From Anaerolineales bacterium UBA3940 (GTDB lineage: Bacteria; Chloroflexota; Anaerolineae; Aggregatilineales; UBA3940): a stretch of 7,704 nt of DNA. Shown here one piece after another: positions 1-6,046 of this stretch. Under the pieces are notes generated by a model, which had not been told where the DNA came from, made no database searches, and saw nothing but the letters and a program-made list of their open reading frames with translations. The position numbers and the translations under genes are program-made. The stretch covers positions 1-7,704 of the forward strand of contig DGDY01000210.1 in assembly GCA_002385675.1 (NCBI GenBank), written 5' to 3'. The stretch's first letter is position 1; each line of letters opens with the position of its first letter.

Positions 1-1
1 G

Positions 2-895
2 GACATGCTCGCAACCGCCTGGCGACGCCGCCATGCCTACGAGGTGGCACATGTCGACGTGTTCAGCGGGCCGGCGTTCATCTGGGCGGAAGCGGTGGCG
101 TGGCTGCTCCGCCGCCTGAACAAGCCCTACATCCTGACGCTTCGCGGTGGCAGCCTGCCGACATTCGCCGGGCGCTTCCCTAGGCGAGTTTCGGCACTGC
201 TGCGGTCTGCAGCCGTGGTGACGACGCCATCAGGCTACCTGCTGGAACACATGCAGCCGTACTGCCCGGCGCTGCGGCTCCTGCCGAACCCCATCGACCT
301 GCCCCTGTACCCGTTCCACCGCCGTGAAGCCCCGCGCCCGCTGCTAGTCTGGCTGCGCGCCTTCCATACCATCTACAATCCGTCGCTCGCCGTTGAGGTG
401 GTGGCGCGGCTCGCCGGTGAGTTCCCCGGCGTGAGGCTGCTCATGGTCGGGCCGGACAAGGGCGATGGTAGCCTGCAAAAGGCACAGGCGCACGCCGACC
501 GGCTCGGGGTGCGCGAGCGGGTGACGTTCGCGGGGGGCGTGCCCAAGCGTGAGGTCGGGGAATGGTTGAGCCGGGGCGACATCTTCATTAACACGACTAG
601 CGTCGATAACACGCCGGTAAGCGTGATCGAGGCGATGGCCTGCGGGCTGTGTGTGGTCAGCACCAGCGTCGGCGGCATCCCCTACCTGCTGGAGCACGAA
701 CAGGACGCCCTGCTCGTGCCGCCCGGCGACGCAGAAGCGATGGCGGCGGCGGTCAGGCGCATCCTTACGGACGGCGAGCTGGCTGCACGCCTGTCGCAAA
801 ACGCGCGATGCAAGGTGGAAGTGTTCGACTGGTCCGTGATCCTGCCGGAGTGGGAGCAATTACTCCTGCAGGCAAACATAAAAAACACAGGATGA
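2..895 (+). CDS. GT4-family glycosyltransferase, 5' end outside window
   Basis: Retaining GT-B glycosyltransferase of family GT4, probably cytoplasmic, transferring a sugar from a nucleotide-sugar donor to a growing lipid-linked glycan. The reading frame is open back to the window edge. The ATG at base 5 is probably internal, because the visible 296 residues start in the middle of the N-terminal acceptor domain; I estimate some 50-80 residues are missing. Numbering from that ATG, the donor domain begins near residue 112 (LLVWLRAF), followed by MVGPDKGDGS, then D201-NTPVSVI-E209-AMACG and GGIPYLL, the usual GT4 nucleotide-binding end. The first acid of the common E-x7-E pattern is Asp here, and the Lys that normally follows the Arg of the G-R-L-x-x-x-K motif is absent (RAFHTIYNP). 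Both look like subgroup traits rather than decay. The stop overlaps the next start as ATGA. Donor and acceptor sugars cannot be read from the sequence. Confidence 0.88.
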   Translation, partial: DMLATAWRRRHAYEVAHVDVFSGPAFIWAEAVAWLLRRLNKPYILTLRGGSLPTFAGRFPRRVSALLRSAAVVTTPSGYLLEHMQPYCPALRLLPNPIDLPLYPFHRREAPRPLLVWLRAFHTIYNPSLAVEVVARLAGEFPGVRLLMVGPDKGDGSLQKAQAHADRLGVRERVTFAGGVPKREVGEWLSRGDIFINTTSVDNTPVSVIEAMACGLCVVSTSVGGIPYLLEHEQDALLVPPGDAEAMAAAVRRILTDGELAARLSQNARCKVEVFDWSVILPEWEQLLLQANIKNTG

Positions 896-2277
896 GCGAT
901 AATCACCATTCTCGACGCGAACAGCGCTCAGGCAACCCATTCTGGACGGCCCTTCTGAGAGGTGTCTTGCTGCCTGCTGGCGATCGCCTGTTCGGGCAGC
1001 GCATGATGCAGCGGCTCAAGTTCCTTGAGTCCGCCCAGTGGTGGGAGGCCGAGAGGATTCGAGACTACCGGGAGCAACTCCTGTCGTCGCTCGTTCAAAC
1101 TGCGTACTCAGAAGTCCCCTTCTATCGCCAGCTCTGGGACGAAGCAAAGGTCGATGTCAATTCGATTCGCAGCGTTGACGATCTGCAGCGGCTGCCAATC
1201 GTCACGAAGGACCTGTTGCGGCAGCAGGATGCCAGCCGGATTTCAAGAGCCACGGGCCAGAGAACTTATCGCACGTGCACTTCCGGCTCTACGGGCACTC
1301 CCTTCTGCATACAGGAGGATGCCCGGACGGCAGGCTGGTATCGCGCCTCGTTCATGTTGAGCCTGGAGTGGGCGGGATGGACTATCGGTGAGCGGCATTT
1401 GCAGACCGGAATGACGCTCAAGCGATCTCAGGGGAGGTGGCTCAAAGATTTACTGCTGCGCTGCCACTACGTCTCAGCATACGATCTCCGAGACGAGAAG
1501 CTGGATGCGGCTCTGGAGCAGATCGAACGGTACCGGATTCAGCATCTCTGGGGCTACCCCGGAAGCCTTTACTATCTGGCGCGGCGCGCCCGGGAACTCG
1601 GCTGGAACCAACCGCTGAAAAGCGCCGTGACATGGGGCGACATGCTCTACCCGCCGCACCGCAAACTCATTGAAAGCACATTCCAGACCAGAGTCTTCGA
1701 CACATACGGTTGTGCCGAGGGGCTCCAGATAGCAGCGCAGTGTGGATGCAGCAGCGGCTATCACATTCATGAGCTTGATGTGATCGTCGAGTATCTGGAC
1801 GACAACGGCCAGCCCGTACAGGCAGGGGAGCCGGGAAACGTTGTGATTACCCGCCTGCACCCGGGGCCAACGCCTTTGATTCGCTACTTTGTAGGGGATA
1901 TTGCGGTTTCAGCGAAGGGGCAGGTGTGTGGCTGCAAACGCAACCTCGAATTGCTGGCATCCGTTCAGGGGCGTAATGCCGATGTCGTGTTAACCCCGAG
2001 CGGCAACCGGCTCATTGTCCATTTCTTCACTGGCATTCTGGAGCACTTTATTGAGATCCGGGCCTTTCAGGTTGTTCAGGAGAACATTGACTCCATGCTT
2101 ATCCGCGTTGTGCCTCAAGCCAGCTATTCTGAAGAAACGACGGTTCGAGTCGTGAAAGCGCTCCAGCAGCATGGCGCCGATGACATCGACATCCGTGTCG
2201 AACTTGCGGAAACACTGCCACTCAGCCCGACCGGCAAGCACCGGTTCATCATCAGCCAGCTTGAGAAGCAGCTATGA
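892..2277 (+). CDS. CapK/PaaK-like adenylate-forming ligase
   Basis: Member of the ANL superfamily close to phenylacetate-CoA ligase and the CapK proteins of capsule loci; such enzymes activate a carboxylic acid as an acyl-adenylate, often forming a CoA thioester. I place the start at the ATG at 892, which overlaps the upstream stop as ATGA, and not at an in-frame ATG 81 codons earlier inside the glycosyltransferase. This gives 461 residues, a normal family length. Visible motifs: ATP-binding loop TSGSTGTP (residues 130-137), YGCAEG (272-277), RYFVGD (331-336), and a C-terminal SPTGKHRF with Lys449 at the position of the catalytic lysine. Cys284/Cys286 with His291, and Cys346/Cys348, resemble the Cys pairs of PaaK-like proteins and may bind a metal. 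No signal peptide or membrane segment is seen. Beside glycosyltransferases and a GNAT gene, a role in acyl decoration of the polysaccharide is likely but inferred; the acid substrate is unknown. Stretches of the gene are lower in GC than the gene before it. Confidence 0.85.
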   Translation: MSDNHHSRREQRSGNPFWTALLRGVLLPAGDRLFGQRMMQRLKFLESAQWWEAERIRDYREQLLSSLVQTAYSEVPFYRQLWDEAKVDVNSIRSVDDLQRLPIVTKDLLRQQDASRISRATGQRTYRTCTSGSTGTPFCIQEDARTAGWYRASFMLSLEWAGWTIGERHLQTGMTLKRSQGRWLKDLLLRCHYVSAYDLRDEKLDAALEQIERYRIQHLWGYPGSLYYLARRARELGWNQPLKSAVTWGDMLYPPHRKLIESTFQTRVFDTYGCAEGLQIAAQCGCSSGYHIHELDVIVEYLDDNGQPVQAGEPGNVVITRLHPGPTPLIRYFVGDIAVSAKGQVCGCKRNLELLASVQGRNADVVLTPSGNRLIVHFFTGILEHFIEIRAFQVVQENIDSMLIRVVPQASYSEETTVRVVKALQQHGADDIDIRVELAETLPLSPTGKHRFIISQLEKQL

Positions 2278-2948
2278 CCACCGTGCAGGACTCCGGCGGG
2301 CCGGCCCATAACGATCTGCTCACGCTCTCGCGTCTGGTGCAGGATGACCTGCCATGCGTGGCGCATATTCATATGCTGGCCTTCCCCCGCAGCGCCCTTA
2401 CGCGGCTCGGTAAGGAGGCGGTTCGGCGCTACTACGAGTGGCAACTACTTGGCCCGCACGATTCGGTTGCTCTCGGCGCAGTGGCCGACGGGGAACTCGT
2501 TGGGTTCTGCTTCGGCGGCGTCTTTCGGGGTGCGCTTTCGGGCTTTGTTCGGAAAAACCGTCTGTTCCTAGCCTGGCGCATCCTTATACACCCGTGGTTA
2601 GTCACGAACCCCCTCATCCGAGATCGCCTGAAGCTCGGCACTCGCGTACTGCGCTGGACAGCCAGGGGACCGGTGCCCCGCGCTACCAGCAGAGCGGCAT
2701 CGGAACAGCATCGTTCGTTTGGCATCCTCGCGATTGCCGTTCATCCTGCTTCGCAGGGTCTGGGTATCGGCAAGATGCTCATGCAGGAAGCGGAGCGCAT
2801 CGCCCTGCAGAGAGGCTTCACGTCGATGCACCTCACGGTTGCAACTGACAACCTGCAGGCTATCGGCTTCTATGAGCGGCAGGGCTGGAGGAAGCATACA
2901 ACTACCGGTGAGTGGACGGGCCAGATGCGGAAGACGTTGAGCCTATGA
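2274..2948 (+). CDS. GNAT-family N-acyltransferase
   Basis: GNAT-fold acyltransferase of 224 residues, which would move an acyl group from acyl-CoA to an amine or hydroxyl. The ATG at 2274 overlaps the ligase stop as ATGA; a weak GAGAAG lies just upstream. The core motifs are clear: ILAIAVHP (151-158) is the central strand, Q161-GLGIG (161-166) is the pyrophosphate-binding loop for CoA, and N193 with GFYERQGW (198-205) is the typical end, with Tyr200 at the usual general-acid position. Between DGELVGFCFGG and the central strand is a long basic and hydrophobic insert (about residues 82-146), with likely amphipathic helices around FLAWRILIHPWLV, which could hold the protein at the membrane. The context suggests it acylates an amino sugar or a polysaccharide intermediate, possibly with a thioester made by the adjacent ligase. 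Substrate is unknown, and another small-molecule acetylation is possible. Confidence 0.82.
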   Translation: MTTVQDSGGPAHNDLLTLSRLVQDDLPCVAHIHMLAFPRSALTRLGKEAVRRYYEWQLLGPHDSVALGAVADGELVGFCFGGVFRGALSGFVRKNRLFLAWRILIHPWLVTNPLIRDRLKLGTRVLRWTARGPVPRATSRAASEQHRSFGILAIAVHPASQGLGIGKMLMQEAERIALQRGFTSMHLTVATDNLQAIGFYERQGWRKHTTTGEWTGQMRKTLSL

Positions 2949-3955
2949 GTCGAGTTCACCCATTCGTATCTGTGATCATGCCTGTGCGCAACGAAGCGGA
3001 GTTTATCGCCGCCAGCCTGACAGCCGTGCTCGAGCAGGACTATCCGCCCGACCGCATGGAGGTGCTGGTGGTCGATGGCATGTCGGACGATGGCACGCGC
3101 GCCATCGTGGCTGATGTATCGAGCCGCTACCCGGACGTTTCCGTCTCCCTGCTGGACAACCCGCGCCGAATCGCGCCAGCCGCCCTGAACATCGGGCTCC
3201 GGCGTGCAAGGGGCGACATCATTGTTCGCGTCGACGGCCACTGTGAGATCGCCCGCGACTACCTGTCACGGTGCGTGGAGCACCTGCAAACCGGAGAAGT
3301 GGACGGCGTGGGCGGCCCCATTGAAACGGTCGCCACGACGCCGGTAGGCGAAACGATAGCGGCTGCGATGAGTTCGCCATTCGGGGTGGGGAACTCGGCT
3401 TTCAGGACGGTTGACAACCGCACGATGCTGGTCGATACAGTAGCATTCCCCGCCTACACCCGCGCGGCTATCCTTAGAGCGGGCCTGTTCGATGAAGAAC
3501 TGGTCCGCAATCAGGACGACGAGTACAACTTCCGCCTGCGGAAGTTCGGCGGGAAGATCCGGCTCGCCCCGGATGTGCGGTCCCGGTACTATAGCCGGGC
3601 CTCGCTACGTTCGCTGTGGAAGCAGTACTTCCAGTACGGCTACTGGAAAGTCCGCGTGATGCAGAAGCATCCCCGGCAGATGCGCGCACGGCACTTTGCG
3701 CCACCCGCGTTCGTTCTCGCCCTCCTGGGGGGCGGCCTGCTCGCACCATTCGTAAAGCTGGCTCGCTACCTGTGGGGCGGGGTGTTTCTCCTGTACACAC
3801 TGGCGAACCTTAGCGCTTCGATCTGGACCGCCCGCAAAAAGGGCTGGAAGCACCTGCCGCTCCTGCCGGTGACGTTCGCCGTTCTGCACGTCAGCTATGG
3901 ATTGGGGTTTTTGGTCGGGCTGGTGAAGTTTGCCGGCCGCTGGGGGGATCAGTGA
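2945..3955 (+). CDS. GT2-family glycosyltransferase, ExoA-like
   Basis: Inverting GT-A glycosyltransferase of family GT2, resembling the succinoglycan ExoA group, which adds a sugar to a lipid-linked oligosaccharide at the inner face of the membrane. I choose the ATG at 2945 (336 residues), which overlaps the GNAT stop as ATGA and puts the first conserved strand VSVIMPVRNE at residues 8-17; an in-frame ATG 11 codons earlier is less likely. Other motifs: VDGMSDDGT (43-51) for the nucleotide, the metal-binding D97-G-H99 in place of a plain DxD as is usual in ExoA-like enzymes, and N189-QDDE193 followed by YNFRLRKFGG, with an acid at the catalytic-base position. From about residue 255 to 330 there are two or three hydrophobic segments (for example AFVLALLGGGLLAPF and YLWGGVFLLYTLANL), so it is probably membrane-anchored at its C-terminus. 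The sugar specificity of ExoA itself should not be transferred to this protein. Confidence 0.87.
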   Translation: MSRVHPFVSVIMPVRNEAEFIAASLTAVLEQDYPPDRMEVLVVDGMSDDGTRAIVADVSSRYPDVSVSLLDNPRRIAPAALNIGLRRARGDIIVRVDGHCEIARDYLSRCVEHLQTGEVDGVGGPIETVATTPVGETIAAAMSSPFGVGNSAFRTVDNRTMLVDTVAFPAYTRAAILRAGLFDEELVRNQDDEYNFRLRKFGGKIRLAPDVRSRYYSRASLRSLWKQYFQYGYWKVRVMQKHPRQMRARHFAPPAFVLALLGGGLLAPFVKLARYLWGGVFLLYTLANLSASIWTARKKGWKHLPLLPVTFAVLHVSYGLGFLVGLVKFAGRWGDQ

Positions 3956-4665
3956 GCTTGCAACCGCCTGCGCATCACGATTTGCGGCGCCTGCGTCGCG
4001 AGTACGCCAGCCGCGCGGAGCGTCTCGCGGACAGCGATATCTACGCACTGTCCAACCCGGCTTACCTGTTTACGATCCAGCAGCGCCAGCGCGAGACACT
4101 GAAGCTGCTGCAGGCCGAAGCTATCCTGCCGCTAGCCAATAAGCGAGTGCTTGAACTGGGGTGCGGAAGCGGGGGAGTGCTACAAGAGTACCTGCTATAT
4201 GGCGCTGCGCCGACGATGCTCCATGGCACCGACCTCCTGCCCGACCGGCTGGGCGCGGCGCGTACTCGCCTACCGCACCTGCCCCTCACCTGCGCGGATG
4301 GGCAGAGTCTCCCCTACCCATCCGGCACCTTCGATCTCGCCCTGCAATACACCGTCTTCTCCTCCATTCTCGACGACGCGGTGAAGCAGAACCTCGCCGC
4401 CGAGCTTCTACGGGTGGTCCGGCCCGGCGGGCTGATTCTCTGGTACGACTTCTGGCTCAACCCGACGAACCCGCACACGCGCGGCATCCGCCCACCGGAG
4501 ATCCGCGGGCTGTTCCCCGGATGCAGGTTCGTCTTCAAGCGTGTAACGCTCGCCCCGCCGATCACGCGGCGGCTGGTGCGTGTATCGTGGTTGCTGTGCG
4601 CCCTACTGGAGAAAATCAGAATTTTCAATTCGCATTATCTGGTTGCGATACGAGCGTGTGAGTAG
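3952..4665 (+). CDS. SAM-dependent class I methyltransferase
   Basis: Rossmann-fold methyltransferase of the Methyltransf_11 type, 237 residues, using S-adenosylmethionine. The start is GTG at 3952, which overlaps the previous stop as GTGA, with a G-rich run (bases 3942-3948) a few bases upstream; no nearby ATG fits better. Motif I is VLELGCGSG (66-74), the acidic end of the second strand is D94 in HGTDLL, D116 in CADGQSLP marks the adenine-binding loop, FDLALQYTVF (127-136) is motif IV, and VVRPGG (155-160) precedes strand five (LILWYDFW). No membrane segment or signal peptide is evident. In this setting it may O-methylate a sugar or the chain end, but methyltransferases of this type are broad and the acceptor cannot be told. 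It closes the run of overlapping genes; a 39-base spacer follows. Confidence 0.85.
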   Translation: MSLQPPAHHDLRRLRREYASRAERLADSDIYALSNPAYLFTIQQRQRETLKLLQAEAILPLANKRVLELGCGSGGVLQEYLLYGAAPTMLHGTDLLPDRLGAARTRLPHLPLTCADGQSLPYPSGTFDLALQYTVFSSILDDAVKQNLAAELLRVVRPGGLILWYDFWLNPTNPHTRGIRPPEIRGLFPGCRFVFKRVTLAPPITRRLVRVSWLLCALLEKIRIFNSHYLVAIRACE

Positions 4666-4693
4666 CGTTTCTGCACAAGCCGTTACGCGGCAT

Positions 4694-4697
4694 AAGG
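4694..4697 (+). promoter_or_regulatory. Shine-Dalgarno-like site for the GT-C gene
   Basis: AAGG lies 7 bases before the ATG at 4705 and supports that start. The 39-base spacer also holds a short inverted repeat, GCCG at 4679-4682 and CGGC at 4688-4691 with a 5-base loop. It is too weak to call a terminator, since it has a 4-bp stem and no T run. I see no convincing promoter here, so the gene is probably read from the upstream operon. Confidence 0.45.
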
Positions 4698-4704
4698 CCG
4701 GACA

Positions 4705-5967
4705 ATGACTGGCAACAAGTACTCAAATAATCTGTGGTTACAGCTGCTCGGGGTAGCGGTCATTACCGCGATCGTAATGGCAGCCTACTGGCTTGTCCGG
4801 CAGCCTGACTTTCTGTTTGCTGCCAACGTGGACTATACGCGTCTAAATCGTGACTACACCTTGATGGTGCAGGACTTACTTGCCGGGGAAGGTCTGCGCA
4901 CGTTCCGATACCCACCAGTATTTCCACTGGTCCTCGCGGCATCACTGCGGCTTGGGGATATGTTCGGCGCGTCTCCTGCTGTTGGCGTGCTACTGCTACT
5001 CTTAAGCACCAATGTCCTAAACACACTGCTCGTTTTCCTCTGTGCCCGGCGGCTGTGGAGCCTGCCGGCCGGCCTCGCTGCGCCGGCACTGTGGCTGTTG
5101 CATCCTGCAGTATGGCGCCAGTTTGAACAACCGCTGTCAGGCACGTTGTTCACTACGTTCCTGCTGGCAGCAGTTCTACTGCTCATCCAGGCGCTCGCCG
5201 ACAAACGCCACTTTGCCGGTCGCGCCGCCCTCATCGGAGTCTTGCTCGGGCTGGCAATGCTTACCCGACCGATTGGGATTGCGCTGGGTGTCATCACCGC
5301 GGGATTCGTCGCACTGTTCCCGGAAAACGCGTCTTTCTCGAGCCGGTTGGCAGGGAGTGGTGCGCTTCTGCTAGCGAGCGTCCTAGTCGTGATACCGTGG
5401 GAGCTTCACGCGTATCATCAGCTTGGCGACGTAATTCCTCTCAGCACCGGGGGGACGCCCAGCATCCTCGACGGGCTATCCTACGCGGTTGACCCCTCGG
5501 AGAACCGTGCACTACACGTGCCGCCTGACGTCCGGCAGCTACAAGAAGACATCTTTGAGCGCCAATACGAAGAACTGAGCACGACGGGCGATATCGTGCG
5601 TTTCTTCTTGGCCGAGTTGCGTACGCGGCCCGGCACCGTGTTCAAGTTGTTTGCGATCAAAGCGGCGCGCTCGTGGTACGGCACGGACAGCGGCACGCTC
5701 GATCAATACCTGTTGGTACTGCAATTGCCTTTCTTGATGATAGGCGCGGTGGGGGTGACAGTGGCGCTGCGCCACGAAGGTACTATCAAGAGAATCGGAC
5801 TGCTAACATTGATTCTCATCCTCTATTTTTGGGGCATGACTACGCTGGTGCTGTCCATCCTGAGATATATGTTGCCCGCACTTGCGCTTTTGTTTATTTT
5901 GGCTCCGGGCAGCGTGGCCGTTCTGATGAGGCCAGTCGCAAGAGCACGCTTAGTTATCAAAGAATGA
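4705..5967 (+). CDS. GT-C membrane glycosyltransferase (GT39/ArnT/PMT-like)
   Basis: Polytopic membrane protein of 420 residues with the pattern of GT-C transferases (PMT, ArnT and related families), which use polyprenyl-phosphate sugars and act on the outer side of the cytoplasmic membrane. The first membrane helix is at about residues 10-31. The following loop has acids at D43 and D50, either of which could be the catalytic acid, and R68-YPPVFPLVLA, the counterpart of the common YPPGYPLL stretch. Then come hydrophobic segments at about 92-112, 122-134, 146-163, 175-203 (with GLAMLTRPIGIALG) and 218-231, a soluble stretch at roughly 235-330 (STGGTPSILDGLSY and after), and further helices from about 335 to 405. 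It is shorter than the 500 or more residues usual for ArnT, which fits the bacterial GT39-like proteins of polysaccharide loci. It may add a side-chain residue to exported glycan; a role as polymerase is less likely. Base composition is lower in GC than in the genes at 2945-4665. Confidence 0.82.
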   Translation: MTGNKYSNNLWLQLLGVAVITAIVMAAYWLVRQPDFLFAANVDYTRLNRDYTLMVQDLLAGEGLRTFRYPPVFPLVLAASLRLGDMFGASPAVGVLLLLLSTNVLNTLLVFLCARRLWSLPAGLAAPALWLLHPAVWRQFEQPLSGTLFTTFLLAAVLLLIQALADKRHFAGRAALIGVLLGLAMLTRPIGIALGVITAGFVALFPENASFSSRLAGSGALLLASVLVVIPWELHAYHQLGDVIPLSTGGTPSILDGLSYAVDPSENRALHVPPDVRQLQEDIFERQYEELSTTGDIVRFFLAELRTRPGTVFKLFAIKAARSWYGTDSGTLDQYLLVLQLPFLMIGAVGVTVALRHEGTIKRIGLLTLILILYFWGMTTLVLSILRYMLPALALLFILAPGSVAVLMRPVARARLVIKE

Positions 5968-6034
5968 GTTCAAGTCGAAAGCCTGACCTCAAAAGTGCTC
6001 CTATTGAACGAACACCACCTGCCAACATATCCGC

Positions 6035-6039
6035 GAGGA
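6035..6039 (+). promoter_or_regulatory. Shine-Dalgarno-like site for the second GT4 gene
   Basis: GAGGA is located 7 bases before the ATG at 6047, a good purine-rich ribosome site that fixes the start. The 79-base spacer (5968-6046) contains GTTCAA at 5968-5973 and its inverted copy TTGAAC at 6004-6009, 30 bases apart. That arrangement is not a plausible terminator, and I see no strong promoter. Confidence 0.55.
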
Positions 6040-6046
6040 AAACCCA

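Noticed and set aside
344..859. Long open frame on the - strand, opposite the first glycosyltransferase
   Set aside because: Its translation has no recognisable motif and is rich in Arg, His and Pro, as expected for the antisense of a GC-rich gene; the + strand frame has clear GT4 motifs.
649..891. An 81-codon upstream extension of the ligase from an in-frame ATG
   Set aside because: The extension lies inside the GT4 coding region, is Arg-rich and lacks family similarity; the ATG at 892 gives a normal CapK-like N-terminus and a 4-base overlap.
2298..2307. Perfect 10-base palindrome GGGCCGGCCC near the start of the GNAT gene
   Set aside because: It is inside coding sequence and made only of G and C, so a chance occurrence in GC-rich DNA is the simplest explanation.
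4679..4691. GCCG-TTACG-CGGC hairpin between the methyltransferase and GT-C genes
   Set aside because: A 4-bp stem without a T run is too short for an intrinsic terminator.
5968..6009. Inverted repeat GTTCAA/TTGAAC in the spacer before the second GT4 gene, considered as terminator or operator
   Set aside because: The arms are only 6 bases with a 30-base loop, no T run follows, and such a repeat is expected by chance.
6004..6032. TTGAAC followed by CATATC considered as a promoter
   Set aside because: Each box matches the consensus only in part (4 of 6 and 3 of 6), which is common by chance.
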